Shown here: positions 33,464 to 44,725 of the stretch, piece after piece
How positions within the stretch are numbered: the first letter of the stretch is position 1
Layout: every line of letters starts with the position of its first letter
Origin: Typhlomys cinereus
Taxonomy: Eukaryota > Chordata > Mammalia > Rodentia > Platacanthomyidae
Length of the DNA stretch: 64,000 nt
NCBI GenBank assembly: GCA_023101885.1
Contig: JALPQD010000234.1
Span: 310,001 to 374,000 of the forward strand
Reading direction: 5' to 3'
Position numbers and translations under genes: made by a program
The notes under the pieces: model-generated
Databases searched by the model: none
Told to the model about the DNA's origin: nothing
Seen by the model: the letters and a program-made list of their open reading frames with translations, nothing else

Positions 33464-33783
33464 GGGGCCAGAGACGTGGCTCAGGGGTTAAGCTTCTGCC
33501 TTGCAAGCGAAAGGTCCTGAGTTCAGATCCCAGAGCCTATGTAAAAGTGCCAGATGGAAATGGCAGCAGCCTGCATTGCTGGTCCTGAAAAGCAGAGCCT
33601 GGGAAAGCAAAGCACATAGATAGGTAGAGCAACCCAGGGTGATTCCAGAAGTCACCCTTGGGCCTCCACAGGCACGCATAGTGCTCTCTGATATACCACA
33701 TGCGCGCGCACACACAAACATACCACACACACGTGCGCACATACACACGCGCACACATGCACACACGCACGCGCGCACACACA
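33464..33783 (+). mobile_element. type B SINE with 12-bp target-site duplication
   Basis: Head 'gggccagagacgtggctcag', box B 'gagttcagatcccagagcc', body 'tgctggtcctgaaaagcaga', 3' module 'gtcacccttgggcctccaca', then a long CA/CG tail. Flanks aactgtggacat (33452-33463) and aactctggacat (33783-33794) differ at one base. Confidence 0.93.
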
Positions 33784-33789
33784 ACTCTG

Positions 33790-34115
33790 GACATCCTGGC
33801 AGACAGATGATTCAGCCGGCAAGCGCGCTTACCCTGCACAACAAGCCTCGTGACCTGGATTCCATCCCCAAGGCCCATCCCAGCGCTCCTGCAAGGAGAT
33901 GGGAGGCAGGAATAGAGAATCAGCTGGAAACTGCAGGCCCAGACCTACACTGAACAGACAAGGCAGCAAGAGACACTCTTGCCTCCCCAAGGCAGGAAAG
34001 GGGAAGTTCCAGAAAGTGGCCTTTTGACGTCCACATGGGTGTCTTGGCCTGCATTGTGTTCTTTCTGTCTCCTTCTTTCTCTATTTCTTGTTCTTGCCGT
34101 CTTTCGCACATATAC
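33790..34115 (+). mobile_element. composite tRNA+B1 SINE, diverged
   Basis: Head 'cagatgattcagccggcaag', box B 'cctggattccatccccaag', then 'cccagcgctcctgcaaggag', and near the end 'ttttgacgtccacatgggtg'. It sits directly downstream of, and in line with, the type B SINE. Confidence 0.6.
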
Positions 34116-34904
34116 ACCACTAATTAATTAAATGAAATATATTATTTCTGACTGTGGACCCTGAACCAAGATTACATCATGGAAAGCTAGCTGATGTTTT
34201 AAAGATACATATATTTATAGATCATGTTGCCACTGCACTTACCAAATAAAATGTGAACTACCCTATTGGGTATCTGACGAAATCTCCCCAGGAGAATTTA
34301 TAGGTCATAACTGAACTGGCAATTCTCTTGTTAGTTGTGATCAAAGTGACTTGGGAAGGTCTGAAAGCATACTAGCCCAGGTTTCACTGCTGCACTACGT
34401 CACCAGGCCACCCACGTGACGCTGTCCCAGCTCCAACCAGCCCTGGGGAACACGCACGCTGGTGAGACCTTCCAAAGCACTTGCTGGCTTCATTTAATCA
34501 AGCGCCTTCTACAGTCGTCCAGCATTTGCCCTTACTTAATTCATGTGATGAGAAGGGAAAATATCTTAAAAATACACATTGTGCAGAAATGCATTTCAAG
34601 CTGCATATGCCAATCATTTTCCATGACTTTATCACTTTTGCTCATCGCTCAAGATCCTATAAAGCAGAGTAATGAGCACTTCCATCTGGCCTTTTTCTTT
34701 CTCTTTTCCAATCTTGTTGCATTTACAGGACAGGGTCTGGCCCTGCAGCCGAGCAGGTCTCGCTCTGCCTACCTGCCCCAAATCTTCTCTTCACTCTCCT
34801 CCTACCTCGGCCTCCACAGTGCATGAGACATGCGAACCTCTGCGTCCAGCTGTCCTATATGCACATCTCAAAGCAACCGATGCTCGCTTTTATTCTTACC
34901 TTCC
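34116..34904. other. unique AT-leaning non-coding sequence
   Basis: 34728-34820 may hold an antisense B1 relic ('gacagggtctggccctgcag', 'cctcggcctccacagtgc'), weakly. The 136-codon plus frame (34416-34826) runs into that relic and has no domain. Confidence 0.45.
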
Positions 34905-35040
34905 CATCCAGTTCTACTTCCTATTCATATTTCAAGACCCAGCCAATTCCCTTCCCTTCTATGAAGATTGCATAACCGGAATTACTCTTCATTCTGCTCT
35001 ATCCTCAAAACTAGAATTTATGTACATGTAATAATGTGCT
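34905..35040 (+). mobile_element. L2 LINE 3' fragment
   Basis: 'tatttcaagacccagccaat', 'cccttctatgaagattgc' and the following AT-rich words match the conserved L2 3' region (…caaggcccagctcaaatgcc…). Confidence 0.7.
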
Positions 35041-35574
35041 TTGGACATAATCCCCATGGAGCCATGTTAGAATAGAAATCATGGCTTTTAGTTTTCATTT
35101 CCCCCAAAGAGTCTAACCCAGTACTCTCTAATAATGCAGGTATAATGTTCATACTGTGATCTGTAATCTTTCTAGTATCACTGACTATAGATGAATGTAC
35201 AGTAGGACGATTCATTCATGATTTCATGAATGAAATTGCCAAATCGTGTTTCTTTCAAGAAATGACCCATGTAAAATCATTTACACATGAGTACAGTCCT
35301 GATATTTCACATGACAGAAATATGGACACATTTGAAAATCTGTTTGCATAAAATGAATCCCTCTCCAACAAAGAAAATTGCTAAATTTCAATTTTTTTTC
35401 TTGTTTGTAAAATCTCATAGAGAATTTACCTTTCTTGCCCTGACAGATAAAGGAAATTGTATCTTTTTAATGTCTAGGATTTATATTGTTAGAATGTCAA
35501 GATTGCCCCAATGTTGAGTAAAATAATATTCATATTTTAAGTAGTGCATTATCCAAGCAAACATGCAATTAAAA
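35041..35574. other. unique AT-rich non-coding sequence
   Basis: AT-rich with no clear repeat and short chance frames only. A palindromic-looking 'attcattcatgatttcatgaatgaa' region spans about 35211-35235: gaatga words in opposite orientation around 'catgatttcatg'. Confidence 0.5.
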
Positions 35575-35860
35575 ATATATCTAACAATCATGTCCATGTC
35601 TTACTCACTATTTTCAGAACCAAGGGAGGGCGGCCAAGAGAGAATGAGAGCCAAAATTAAACAATGGCTATTTTCCTGTTCAAGTTTCAACTTCTGCAAT
35701 AAAAATGGCCATGTTTATATACTTTCTCTCTCTTCTTAGCTTTTGCTTTTAATGGGGGATTTTGGCAAATTTTCCATCTCCCTAATTTTAGATCATTATT
35801 ATTAACAAGTCCAAACACATCAGAGGAAATGGATTCTTCAGGATATTAAAGCAAAAAAAA
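35575..35860. promoter_or_regulatory. candidate conserved non-coding element
   Basis: AT-rich, complex, with 'aaattaaacaatggctattt' (SOX-like ACAATGG), 'ctaattttagatcattatta' and 'ttttaatgggg', and no simple repeats. It is followed by a 13-A run at 35853-35865. Inference only. Confidence 0.3.
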
Positions 35861-35865
35861 AAAAA

Positions 35866-36837
35866 ATGAATGGTATAAAGAAAGCCCATTCTTTCAGCTG
35901 GAGAGTTATAGAAGCTGCGTGTCTGTGACAGTTACTCACCTAAATTCATGGACCAACATGGGAATAACTGGGGTTCAGGGACCCATGCTACACTTAGTGG
36001 GTAAGACTCGAGAAAGTCAACATCTCCTGGATCTGTTTTCTGTGTGAGGCTGTGGAGTCACGTGGCCACCTTAAGATCATCCGAGTGTTCTTGGGCAAGC
36101 AGAACCCCCACCCGATACACACCAAAGCCCCTGAAATCCAGGTTATAGACAGCGGTGGAAGACCCAGTTCCTCAGGGCGGGTCCCTGCCCTGTGTGCACT
36201 GTCCCGGCGCTGAGCACGCCTGGGGTCTGCTGTAGTCGCCCTGTTTTTGTTTATTCCTGCGCAAAAGGGGAGAGCAGATTGGAGCAATTAGGAAAGGGAG
36301 AACCCCAAATCTGGGAGAAAATCAAAGCAAGGACTCCGTCACTCAATCTTCCAGAAGGAAGGAGAAGGGAAAAAGAAAAGCTCCAGCTGAACTGGGATGC
36401 ATTAAATGCCACTGGAACTTCTGGAAAGGAATTTTGTGGCGAGGGTTGGCGGAAAGATACCAAACTGACAACGCAGGCCCGAGGCAGGCCTCACAGAAAT
36501 CAAAGGCTCCCCACGCGGCACACTGTAGATCTGGGGGTGCTTAAAAGACAGGGCTGTGTATTTACCACTTTGCTTGATCTACATATCAAAAGCAGCCTCC
36601 GCGCTGTACAGAAGTTCCTTGCAGGAAGATGCTTCACAGGAAGAAAGAAAAGAAAAGAAAAAGCAAAGAAAGAAGAAAGTGCTTGGGGCCGTCTCTCTCT
36701 TTTTTCATCCTGTTCTTTTAGGAATCTCAGATCCTGTGCAGGAGCTCATGAAAACTAATCCCGCAAATGCAAAGACGACACAACATGAAATCGCATGACT
36801 GGCGGGTGTGCGGAGCGAGGAAAATGCAGTGGCTGAC
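35866..36837. other. unique non-coding sequence
   Basis: The longest frame (36192-36758, 188 codons plus) contains a Lys/Glu-rich run from AAAGAA repeats at 36640-36680 and matches nothing I recognise. GC-rich words at 36170-36220. I do not call a gene. Confidence 0.45.
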
Positions 36838-37975
36838 ATGCATGCTCACACAGACACACAGAGCACACAGACACGCACACAGACACACACACGCACACAC
36901 ACGGGAACACATAGGCACACGCACACACAGACACACAGGAGCACACAGACACGCACACACAGACACAGACACACACACACGGGAACACATAGGCACACGC
37001 ACACACAGACACACACAGGAACACACAGACACGCACACACAGACACAGACACACACACACGGGAACACATAGGCACACGCACACACAGACACACACAGGA
37101 ACACACAGACACGCACACACATACACAGACACACACACACACAGGAACACATAGGCACACGCACACACAGACACACAGGAACACACAGACACGCACACAC
37201 ATACACAGACACACACACACACACGGGAACACATAGGCACACGCACACACAGACACACAGGAACACACAGACACGCACACACACATACACAGACACACAC
37301 ACAGACACGGGAACACATAGGCACACGCACACACAGACACACAGGAACACACAGACACACACACACATACACAGACACACACACACACATACATGGGAAC
37401 ACATAGGCACACGCACACACAGACACACAGGAACACACAGACACGCACACACATACACAGACACACACACAGACACGGGAACACATAGGCACATGCACAC
37501 ACAGACACACAGGAGCACACAGACACGCACACACATACACAGACACACACACATACATGGGAACACATAGGCACACGCACACACAGACACACACAGGAGC
37601 ACACAGACACGCACACACAAAGACATACACAGACACACATGGGAACACATAGACACATGCATACACACATAGACATACACAGGAACACACAGACACACTC
37701 ATATGCACACAGACACACACATACAGGAACACACAGATGCACACATAGGAACACACAGAGACACATACAGAGACACAAATACACAGAAACACACATGAAC
37801 ACACAGAAACACAGACACATATACAGAAACATAAACACATACAGAAACACAGATACACATACGGAAACATACGAAAACATGTGGAAACAGACACACACAG
37901 AGACACACAGACATGCCATGCATGGGGACACAGACATGCACACAGAGAAACAGAAATACAAACACACACACAGAG
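36838..37975. repeat. CA-rich satellite with about 82-bp higher-order unit
   Basis: The phrase gggaacacatag (or aggaacacatag) marks unit starts at 36903, 36981, 37061, 37143, 37225, 37309, 37395, 37477, 37559 and 37641, spacings 78-86 bp and mostly 82. Each unit has a second sub-motif 'caggaacacacagacac'. After 37690 the array decays to shorter GAAACACA-type words. Minus-strand Cys/Val-rich frames of 323-407 codons are products of the repeat. Confidence 0.97.
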
Positions 37976-38299
37976 CACTTTATATCTGTCTAATTAATAA
38001 CTCTTAAATAATACAAGATTACTAGACTGGTCAGAAAAAAAAATTTTAAATCTTTTCCCTGGCTAACCTTAGAAACATTTCTTAATAATACATGTTCTTA
38101 AGCATTTCAAATCAGTCATATTGAAAACTAAAAGTCAGTTCACTGATGAGCTGAAAGGCATGCAGATTGGCTACTTGAAAACTTAGATTATTCTCCCCCA
38201 CGCTATATTCATCTCTAGCACAATCCTTTAGAGCAAAGATTTATCTTGGCAAAGAGATGCCACACCTTTGTTGTTGCTATTAAACTCAGTGGAACACAC
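37976..38299. other. unique AT-rich sequence, possibly L1-derived
   Basis: AT-rich, no clear landmark, and lies immediately upstream of a recognisable L1 end. Confidence 0.4.
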
Positions 38300-38500
38300 A
38301 CACACACACACACGCACACACACACACACGCACATAGGTAAGCAGGAAAAACTGGAAGAAGAGTCTGAGGGAAGGGGTATGAGATAGGGTGATAATGGAA
38401 AGAAAATGGTTCAATTAACTACATGCATATATGAAATTGTCAAAAAAAATTAAAAATTCAAGAAAAAGAGGAAAAAGTAACATTGATCTTTATCAGGCCA
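38298..38500 (+). mobile_element. LINE-1 3' end (rodent type)
   Basis: A (CA)n run (38298-38334) is followed by 'ttaactacatgcatatatga' and 'aattgtcaaaaaaaattaaa', the usual end of rodent L1 3' UTRs with its A-rich tail. Confidence 0.7.
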
Positions 38501-39243
38501 GAAAAAAAAGAAAGAAAAACAGGCCAGGTGATAGAAGTGCAAGCTGACTTCCTGTAGTTTTTCTTTCCTTTATTTCTGCTTTTACTTAGAAAGAAATGTG
38601 TCCAGATATTTCTCTAAAGCTAATAAATAGTTTCAGTGGAAAATAGAATTCATGAAGAGTGAAGACATTTAATTTGTTGTCACAAGAAAATTTATGATTC
38701 GCTGTGATTAAAATCAGTAGCAGTCTCTAAAGAGACTAGGCTTGTGACCCAATGGACTCGGGTTCAAATCCCACTCTTGGGCCCTTGTTGAGACCCTGGG
38801 GCACTGGCTCAGGCTTCCTGACACAGGAGCAGCAGCGATGGGGGGGTGTGGCTTCTGTGAGCGTGTGAGTGTGAGATGTGGACAAATAAACATAAAGAAA
38901 CGCAGGGACAGGTCCTGAGGGATTTGAGGGGAGTGAGGAACCCGGATGTCATTTCCTTGACAGTCTTGCGTCGCCCAACTGGCCAACTGACCTCGCTCCG
39001 TGTCCTGTGAGTCATTAGCACCTGTACCTTCCACCGCCTACCTGCCACTCAATTCCATCTTCCTCTTGCTGTCTTCCTCAGCATCGCCCAACTTAAGCCT
39101 TTCCTTAGTCCTTGAGCAAGTCGGTCACTCCTTCCCGACACACCCAGCTGCTGCTGACCCTTGCCGAGTGCCGCGCTCTCTTCAAGGAATAGCCAGTCAT
39201 TTCTCCTTCAGCTGTCAAGCGTTTCTGACTTCCCAGGGCCCAT
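38501..39243. other. unique non-coding sequence with MIR-like fragment
   Basis: 38735-38810 ('gactcgggttcaaatcccac' then 'gttgagaccctggggcac') resembles the tRNA-like part of a MIR SINE, plus strand. The rest is unassigned. Frames of about 100 codons are not convincing. Confidence 0.45.
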
Positions 39244-39594
39244 TGTCATGGTTGAAATGTGTCCCCCAAGTCTCAGGTGTTTGGGAAGGTCATGGCACCT
39301 TTAGGTGATGGAGCCTGACTGGAGGGAGGGAGGTACTCACAGCGGTGTGCCAGGAGTGGATGAGTCCCCTACTTCCAGGAGAAGTCGCTCTTCCAGCCTG
39401 CCATTTAGCAGCTCTCAGCCTCCTGGACAGATGTGACTTAGCCTGTCTCTAGCTAACAGCCAGCCATGCTGTGTCTGCCTTGAAAGACTGTATCTTCCCT
39501 CTGGAATCATAAGCTGAACAAATCTCCCTTTTTCCCTTTATGTTGCTTGATTTTGATTGTTTTCTCACAGCAACAGATAAGAGTAACCAGTGCA
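39244..39594 (+). mobile_element. ORR1/MT-like MaLR solo LTR
   Basis: Starts TGTCATGGTTGAAATGTGTC. It has 'gtgtttgggaaggtcatggc', 'ggtgatggagcctgactgga', an AACAAA in place of the usual AATAAA near 39518, and ends 'gcaacagataagagtaacca' plus gtgca. Complete 351-bp solo LTR. Confidence 0.88.
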
Positions 39595-39774
39595 CCCACA
39601 AAATACCATTTTAGCCCTTAAAGTGATACAGAGACTCCATCACTAGGGAGGTCAAAGACATCTGCCCATTTCTCAGCACACACTACAGGTCATTAATTCA
39701 CCGCAGCTTAGCATTTCCCCAAATTCCATCTTCCCACACGCTCATCCTTATCCCTGTGATGTATATCCGCTCTG
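39595..39774. other. short unique sequence
   Basis: No landmark. Could be the upstream part of the L2 that follows. Confidence 0.4.
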
Positions 39775-40005
39775 TGACAGGAAACTTATTTATCTTCAAG
39801 GTACAACTGAAATGTCACCTCCCATATGTAGCCTTCTCAGGGCAAGTAGGAATAATTTATTCTTCCTGTGGGACTTATAATTATACCCATTATATCGTGC
39901 CATATTTCTTTAATTGCTTGTTTACATCTCTGTCTCTATAGCAGACGACATACTCAAATGTTTAGTAGAGGGCAAAGCTTGTTTGATAAGTGTTTACTGG
40001 AGAAA
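39775..40005 (+). mobile_element. L2 LINE 3' end
   Basis: Landmarks in order: 'cttcaaggtacaactgaaat', 'gtcacctcccatatgtagcc', 'tgggacttataattataccc', 'ttgcttgtttacatctctgt', 'agcagacgacatactcaaat'. This is the typical L2 3' end, old and well diverged. Confidence 0.85.
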
Positions 40006-40142
40006 AAATTCGGAACGACAAGAAAGTCAGCCCTGTTACGATGAGCCATTCCCAGAGTTAAGATTCCACAAATTTGCAAGTGGCCTTTTATCATTATGGT
40101 ACGCTCGTGGCTTGCCGCTGCTCAGGTGAGCAAAAGAGACAG

Positions 40143-40360
40143 ATTTGAAGCTGGGGAGAAGCTTCAAAAGCAAAAAGACCTGGAATTCAGATCCCCAAGT
40201 CCCAAGAAAAAATGCTGGAGAATCTGAAGTGGCCTGTAATTCTGGTCCTGGAAGGTGGAGCCTGGGAAACTCCTGACATCATCCTTGGGCCTCCACAGGC
40301 ACATACATGCAAATGCCGTCTTACACACAAGTTTACACACACGTGTACGCGTGCGCGCAT

Positions 40361-40398
<38 letters not shown>
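40143..40398 (+). mobile_element. type B SINE, degraded head
   Basis: The head is barely recognisable ('gcttcaaaagcaaaaagacc'). The body 'taattctggtcctggaaggt', 'ggagcctgggaaactcc', 3' module 'atccttgggcctccacaggc' and a (CA)n tail (40363-40397) are clear. Confidence 0.87.
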
Positions 40399-40401
<3 letters not shown>

Positions 40402-41454
40402 TTCGGGGAGATAGAAAATTCTCAAAGTTAGAGCAACCATCTTGACTCGTACATAAACCGATGCCTCGTACATCCAAATCTTCAATTTTGGGCAGCGTCA
40501 GTATCCTCTGCTAGTTTAGACATAGCGTATAAACACGGAGGAGTTTTGTCATTCTTAGAAAATACACATTTTAGGTAGTGCATTCTTTGTGGTTTGCATG
40601 CCAGCAGAAACACAAGCCAGACGCGTCCATGGAGTGGACCGATGTTGGCATCTGGCTTGGTCGCCAGCTCTGACTTCTTTGTCAGCACACTGGGTTTGCT
40701 TTCCAGCCTCTGTCTTCAGGGGGCTGCGAATTTCATGAATCTACTATCTCTTGCCATTTGTTTTCTTTTTTCCTTTTGTCAAGAAAAACAAGAGAAATAA
40801 AAAAAAATGGAATAAAATAAAATACAAGGTTGGCACTCGGCGAAGGTATGCCAGGCTTCAGGAATGAACTTGGGCGAGTGCCCGGCCCAGGGCTGTAGAT
40901 GAATGCATGTTCCTTGCTGGTGATGAAATGCCAAACAGCAGAACCCGTGTTTCTGGTTCCCTGCTGTCATAAAGCTATTATTCAGCATTTATGAGGTACC
41001 ACGGAGTGTGAGGCATAAACATGACAAGTGGAAAACACGCCATCGCGAACCTCTAAATTACCAAAGAGGGAGGCTCGAGGAAGGAGGTGGACCCGGAAAT
41101 TGTTTCCAAATGGCCGTTGGTGGGAGGATTTAGAAAGCAGGCAAAGACCGGGCCAGGGGTGGGGGGGAGGGGGGACAGGATGAAGCCTAAGGAAACCGAG
41201 GTGTGAGAGGACTGAGTGTTTGATAAAAGGATGAGGCTAAGAGGTCAGGTCAATTCCCAGCATCCTAAGAAAGGAGAAGAAAGCTCTATTGGCCGTAATG
41301 AAGAATGCAAAGGGATGCAATCTGTCTGCGTGGTCCTTGCTAGGGGACCGCTTCTCCCAGTGCTGGTCGTAAGACAGAAAAAAAAAAAACATGGCAGTTT
41401 TAAAATGAGCCGTAACTCTGCTCCTAGAAGTAACTGGGTCATTGCTACATCAGT
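40399..41454. other. unique non-coding sequence
   Basis: Contains a G-rich stretch at 41156-41177 ('ggggtgggggggaggggg') able to form a G-quadruplex, and an A-run at 41380-41390. No exon. Confidence 0.5.
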
Positions 41455-41581
41455 ATCCTCCTCTTTGATACGGGGTTCCAGTTTCTTGGAAGCTGAGCAA
41501 GGACGATCCAGATGTGGATTAATGTATGGGGCTAGCCTGGGCAACCCAGTGATTCTCTCAAGAAGTTAAAAAAAAAAAAAA
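41455..41581 (+). mobile_element. B1-like SINE
   Basis: 'cttggaagctgagcaaggac', 'ggggctagcctgggcaaccc' and 'agtgattctctcaagaag' precede a 14-A tail (41568-41581). The right half of B1 is clear and the left half is degraded. Confidence 0.7.
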
Positions 41582-41672
41582 GGCCAGGGCTGTCTAACTC
41601 GGTGGTAGAGCACTTGCCCAGCATAGGAGAGACCCTAGAGTCAATCCCGCTGCTGCAGAAATCAACAACTAA
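41582..41672 (+). mobile_element. ID-type SINE
   Basis: 'taactcggtggtagagcact', 'tgcccagcataggagagacc', 'ctagagtcaatcccgctgct' give box A, the ID middle and box B. It lies directly after the B1 A-tail, so it inserted at or near that tail. Confidence 0.8.
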
Positions 41673-42619
41673 AGCAACAGGACCTGAAAGCATTGTCACA
41701 AGAGCTAAAGGAGACCGAGCAATGGCCCCAAAGGCTCACAGTACCCCAAAGGCTCACTGTACACAGACCACAAGGTCTCTTCGGGACTCCTAGGCCGCCT
41801 GCTTTTCCTGCTTGTTCCCAGCACTGTCTAAAGCTGATTAAGACACTTACAGAGCAAGAGCGGGTCTAAACCAGCAGCACTCACTGTGGATGTGTAGACG
41901 AGGATTCACATCGCCCTGATGAGCTCGGCACAACCTGATTTGAACCTAGTGAGGAAAAAAATCATCTTTTTAGGCCATCATTAGAGACAGGAAAAAAATC
42001 GGAGTGGGAGCTTTGTAACGTGGTTTTTGGGGACCCCGCCCTGAGCCTCCCTGGATTGCTCAGTATTTTAATTGGCTCCGCTGGTCTGGCTCTTAAGTCG
42101 ACTTTCTAAGACTTTTGGGCAATTTCACCCGGCTTTTCTCTGCTGCAGCTTCCACCCCCATGGTAAACCCACAGGATTAGGAGCAATTTAGAGACCAGAA
42201 GCAGCGTGAAGAAGTAACACCAAGATAGAGGGAGTGCAGCTCTCTCCACACCAGGGTCCCTGGGCTCCCAAGTGTTCCCATCCACTCACGCCCTGCCCCG
42301 TACCGCTTTGTGACACCAGACTACAGAATCCCCACAATCTCAGGGGGACAGCCCTGCATTGTGGAAACACACTGGAGGTTCACTGTCCTGGAAAGAAAAC
42401 TCGAAGCCTTTTCTGTTTCTTGGGGGACAGTTGCAAAGATGGGTAGTGACACCGCAGTTGCTCAGGCAACACTGACTTCCTGGGGGACAGGGTTGCAGAT
42501 GTTCTCACCGAGGAAGGTGGGGACCATGAAATGTCATCCAGGGCTGTGGAGAGCCCCAGGGAATGATGGACTAGTCCCAGGTACCACCAGCGCCAGCCTG
42601 GCACCCCAACCTGATGACC
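41673..42619. other. unique non-coding sequence
   Basis: No recognised transposon. A small duplication 'cttgggggacag' / 'cctgggggacag' lies at 42419 and 42479. The 108-codon frame (42310-42636) has no domain. Confidence 0.5.
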
Positions 42620-42860
42620 TCCTAGGACCTCATTAATATGCGTGAATTAGACTAATGACCTCAGAGAGGGCGCTGAAAAACAGCCTTCTACCTGTTAGCC
42701 GCATTATTTCTCTGTTATTTAATCTCTAGAAGAGACTGAATTTGCCGACTCGAGATCTAATTGAAACTGTTTGACTTCCAGACGATTATAAAGAGGGTCC
42801 GGAAGCGCTTTCAAACAGCGGCAAGTATGAAACCCTAAGTGATTCTTGCAAGGTGGGGAC
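42620..42860. promoter_or_regulatory. candidate conserved non-coding element
   Basis: Complex, repeat-free, with homeodomain-type words 'acctcattaatatgcgtgaa', 'ttagactaatgacc' and 'tctaattgaaactg', and a CTCF-half-like 'agagggcgct' at 42664-42673. 'gattataaagaggg' follows. Texture strongly suggests constraint, but no alignment was made. Confidence 0.4.
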
Positions 42861-43049
42861 ACAGACATAGTCCGACCCTCTTGGGCACGTCCAGCTCCTC
42901 CACAGACTGAACACATTCCCATTAAAAAAAATGGAGATTTTCTTTCCAAGGCAATTTAAGATTTACAAAATGTACAACTTACGATTTACAAAAATATGTA
43001 AAGATTTCTCCTTTTCCCAGTGGCAACTTCTTGAAATTTTTGAAAACTC
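42861..43049. other. short unique sequence
   Basis: Contains two copies of 'gatttacaaaa' (42960, 42983) in a small imperfect duplication. No other feature. Confidence 0.4.
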
Positions 43050-43335
43050 GGTGTGTTTGTGTGTGGATGTGTGGCAGGTGTGCAGAGATGCTTGTCAAGG
43101 CCAGAAGACAATCTCGACGCACTTGCTCGGGCACTCAGACCACTTCGGATCTTTCACTGGTCCAGAGTCTGTCTGGCCAGCAAGCCCTGGAGACCCCTCC
43201 TGCCTCAGCCTGCCCACCCACCCCAAGGATTAGATCACAGTCACACCTCAGGTATGCCAAACAACTTTAGGAGTTCTAAGGGTGAACCAGTTGTTTTGAG
43301 TACATGGCAGAGCGCTTTACCTTCTGAGCAAGACC
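43050..43335 (-). mobile_element. composite tRNA+B1 SINE (B4A/RSINE-like), antisense
   Basis: GT-rich start, then 'gaagacaatctcgacgcact', 'ggccagcaagccctggagac', 'ccctcctgcctcagcctgcc', and the inverted head 'agcgctttaccttctgagca'. The order matches the copy at 15925. Confidence 0.7.
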
Positions 43336-43864
43336 AAGCTTGCTGAATTTTTGACAGAGTTTAGTAAATAATTAAACACTTGTACATGGCTTCCTTTGCA
43401 GGCAAGCACTGCAACAAGATGGAGAAGGGAAAAGGGGGTCAGGAATGGGTCTTGGGTCTCCAATGCAGAGCTATGATAATGGGATACCGCAGAGTGAGAT
43501 GCAGGACACCTGTCGTCCTGGGGAGAGCGGGAGGGCTGCCTCGTCGACATCTCCAAGAAAAAGCTGTCTGGGAGCCTGATGCGATGTAGTTTCTATCTGA
43601 GTCTTCTCTTGCAAAGAAAGCTCCAGAATCTGCAGGAAGGATCTAGGGCAGAGGCGTTATGCACTTCCCATTCTCCCTCAAACGTCATGTGGAGAAAGGG
43701 GATCCCAGGAGAGTAGAATTGTCGGAGATCTAGTCCAGTGACCACATCTTCTCTGGTCACTGTCTGAACACTGAGGGAAGAGAGATTGAAAGGAGAGAGA
43801 GAGAAGGAAAGAGAGAGAGGGAGGAAGAACATGTTGGAGAGTGAAGGGTTAAGCTCTTCGGGCC
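43336..43864. other. unique non-coding sequence
   Basis: A GA-rich run at 43787-43828 is the only simple repeat. No exon. Confidence 0.5.
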
Positions 43865-44190
43865 TCGTGGATAAAAATCACGGTATATTTCCTATTTGAT
43901 GATATCGGATCTATTTTGAGATTACTTATCAGATGGTTATTGTGCTAATAATTGCCATTAAAATTAATACTACGTTTTGGGAATTACGCAAAGAGCTAAC
44001 AAGTCTGCGTTCGCGCAGAGCCTTCCACAAGCAATCTGGATGGCTTGTTTCTGGGGTGCAGCTGTGAAGGTTTCATGAACATCTTGCAGGTGGAGCCTAA
44101 TTTTAGTTCAGCCCTGAGAAGGGGGATTGTTTTCCTTGTGCTAAGCACAGTGCCACCATCGCAGCAAGGCAGGTGGGACTTCACCACGTG
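43865..44190. promoter_or_regulatory. candidate conserved non-coding element
   Basis: Complex AT-rich sequence with 'ttattgtgctaataattgcc', 'attaaaattaatactacg' and 'gcctaattttagttcag' (dense TAAT cores), 'cttatcaga' (GATA-like) and a CpG pair 'ctgcgttcgcgcagag' forming a short hairpin. No repeats. Regulatory role inferred. Confidence 0.4.
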
Positions 44191-44206
44191 CTTGTTTACT
44201 TGCCTC

Positions 44207-44238
44207 TGTGTGTGTGTGTATGTGTGTGTGTGTGTGTT
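44207..44238. repeat. (TG)n microsatellite
   Basis: About 15 TG units with one TA interruption. Confidence 0.93.
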
Positions 44239-44589
44239 TTAAACCGATGATTCATACCGTTAATCATACAGGTTCTAGTTGATGTTAACTTGTCTTTAGC
44301 TGAACCACCCGGATTACATTTGACCCACAGTGACTCCAGTGTAAAACAAAAGCCATGAAGTGGAAAATGATAAGAAAATGAGCAAGGCGTCCTGAATATA
44401 GCGGAGGACAAGCCAGTGAGTGACGCCCACAGAGATTTAGAGATACATCTGTTTGGCTACAAAACCATTTTTAAAAGGCAGCTTCCAGATTCGGGCTGGC
44501 TCAGTTAGATGTCCACCGTGTCCTTTGGCCACTGCAAGAAGGAAACTATTTGGGGGGAGGGGGAACGGAGATGTTGTTGGGAAGAAGGG
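44239..44589. other. unique non-coding sequence
   Basis: No recognised feature. G-rich at 44550-44568. Confidence 0.45.
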
Positions 44590-44725
44590 AAATGAAGGAT
44601 TCTTGCCGCGCGGGGATGTGAACCTGAGTTCAGATCCCCGGCGCATGCGCAAGACAAAGCTGGGCGCGGACTTCCCATCTGCCCCTGGACGGGGAGCGGA
44701 GAGGAAGCTCACTAAGACTTGCTGA
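44590..44725 (+). mobile_element. composite tRNA SINE fragment, unusually CpG-rich
   Basis: 'cttgccgcgcggggatgtga', box B 'ctgagttcagatccccggcg' and 'agctgggcgcggacttccc' match the head and linker of the composite family. Several CpGs persist, which is unusual for an old SINE. Confidence 0.55.

Noticed and set aside
36192..36758. 188-codon plus-strand frame in mostly unique DNA
   Set aside because: No recognisable domain, a Lys/Glu run from AAAGAA repeats, and no promoter or splice context. A chance frame is the simplest reading.
36727..37978. Minus-strand frames of 323, 373 and 407 codons, Cys/Val-rich
   Set aside because: All three phases are open because the DNA is a CA-type satellite. 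The peptides only mirror the repeat.
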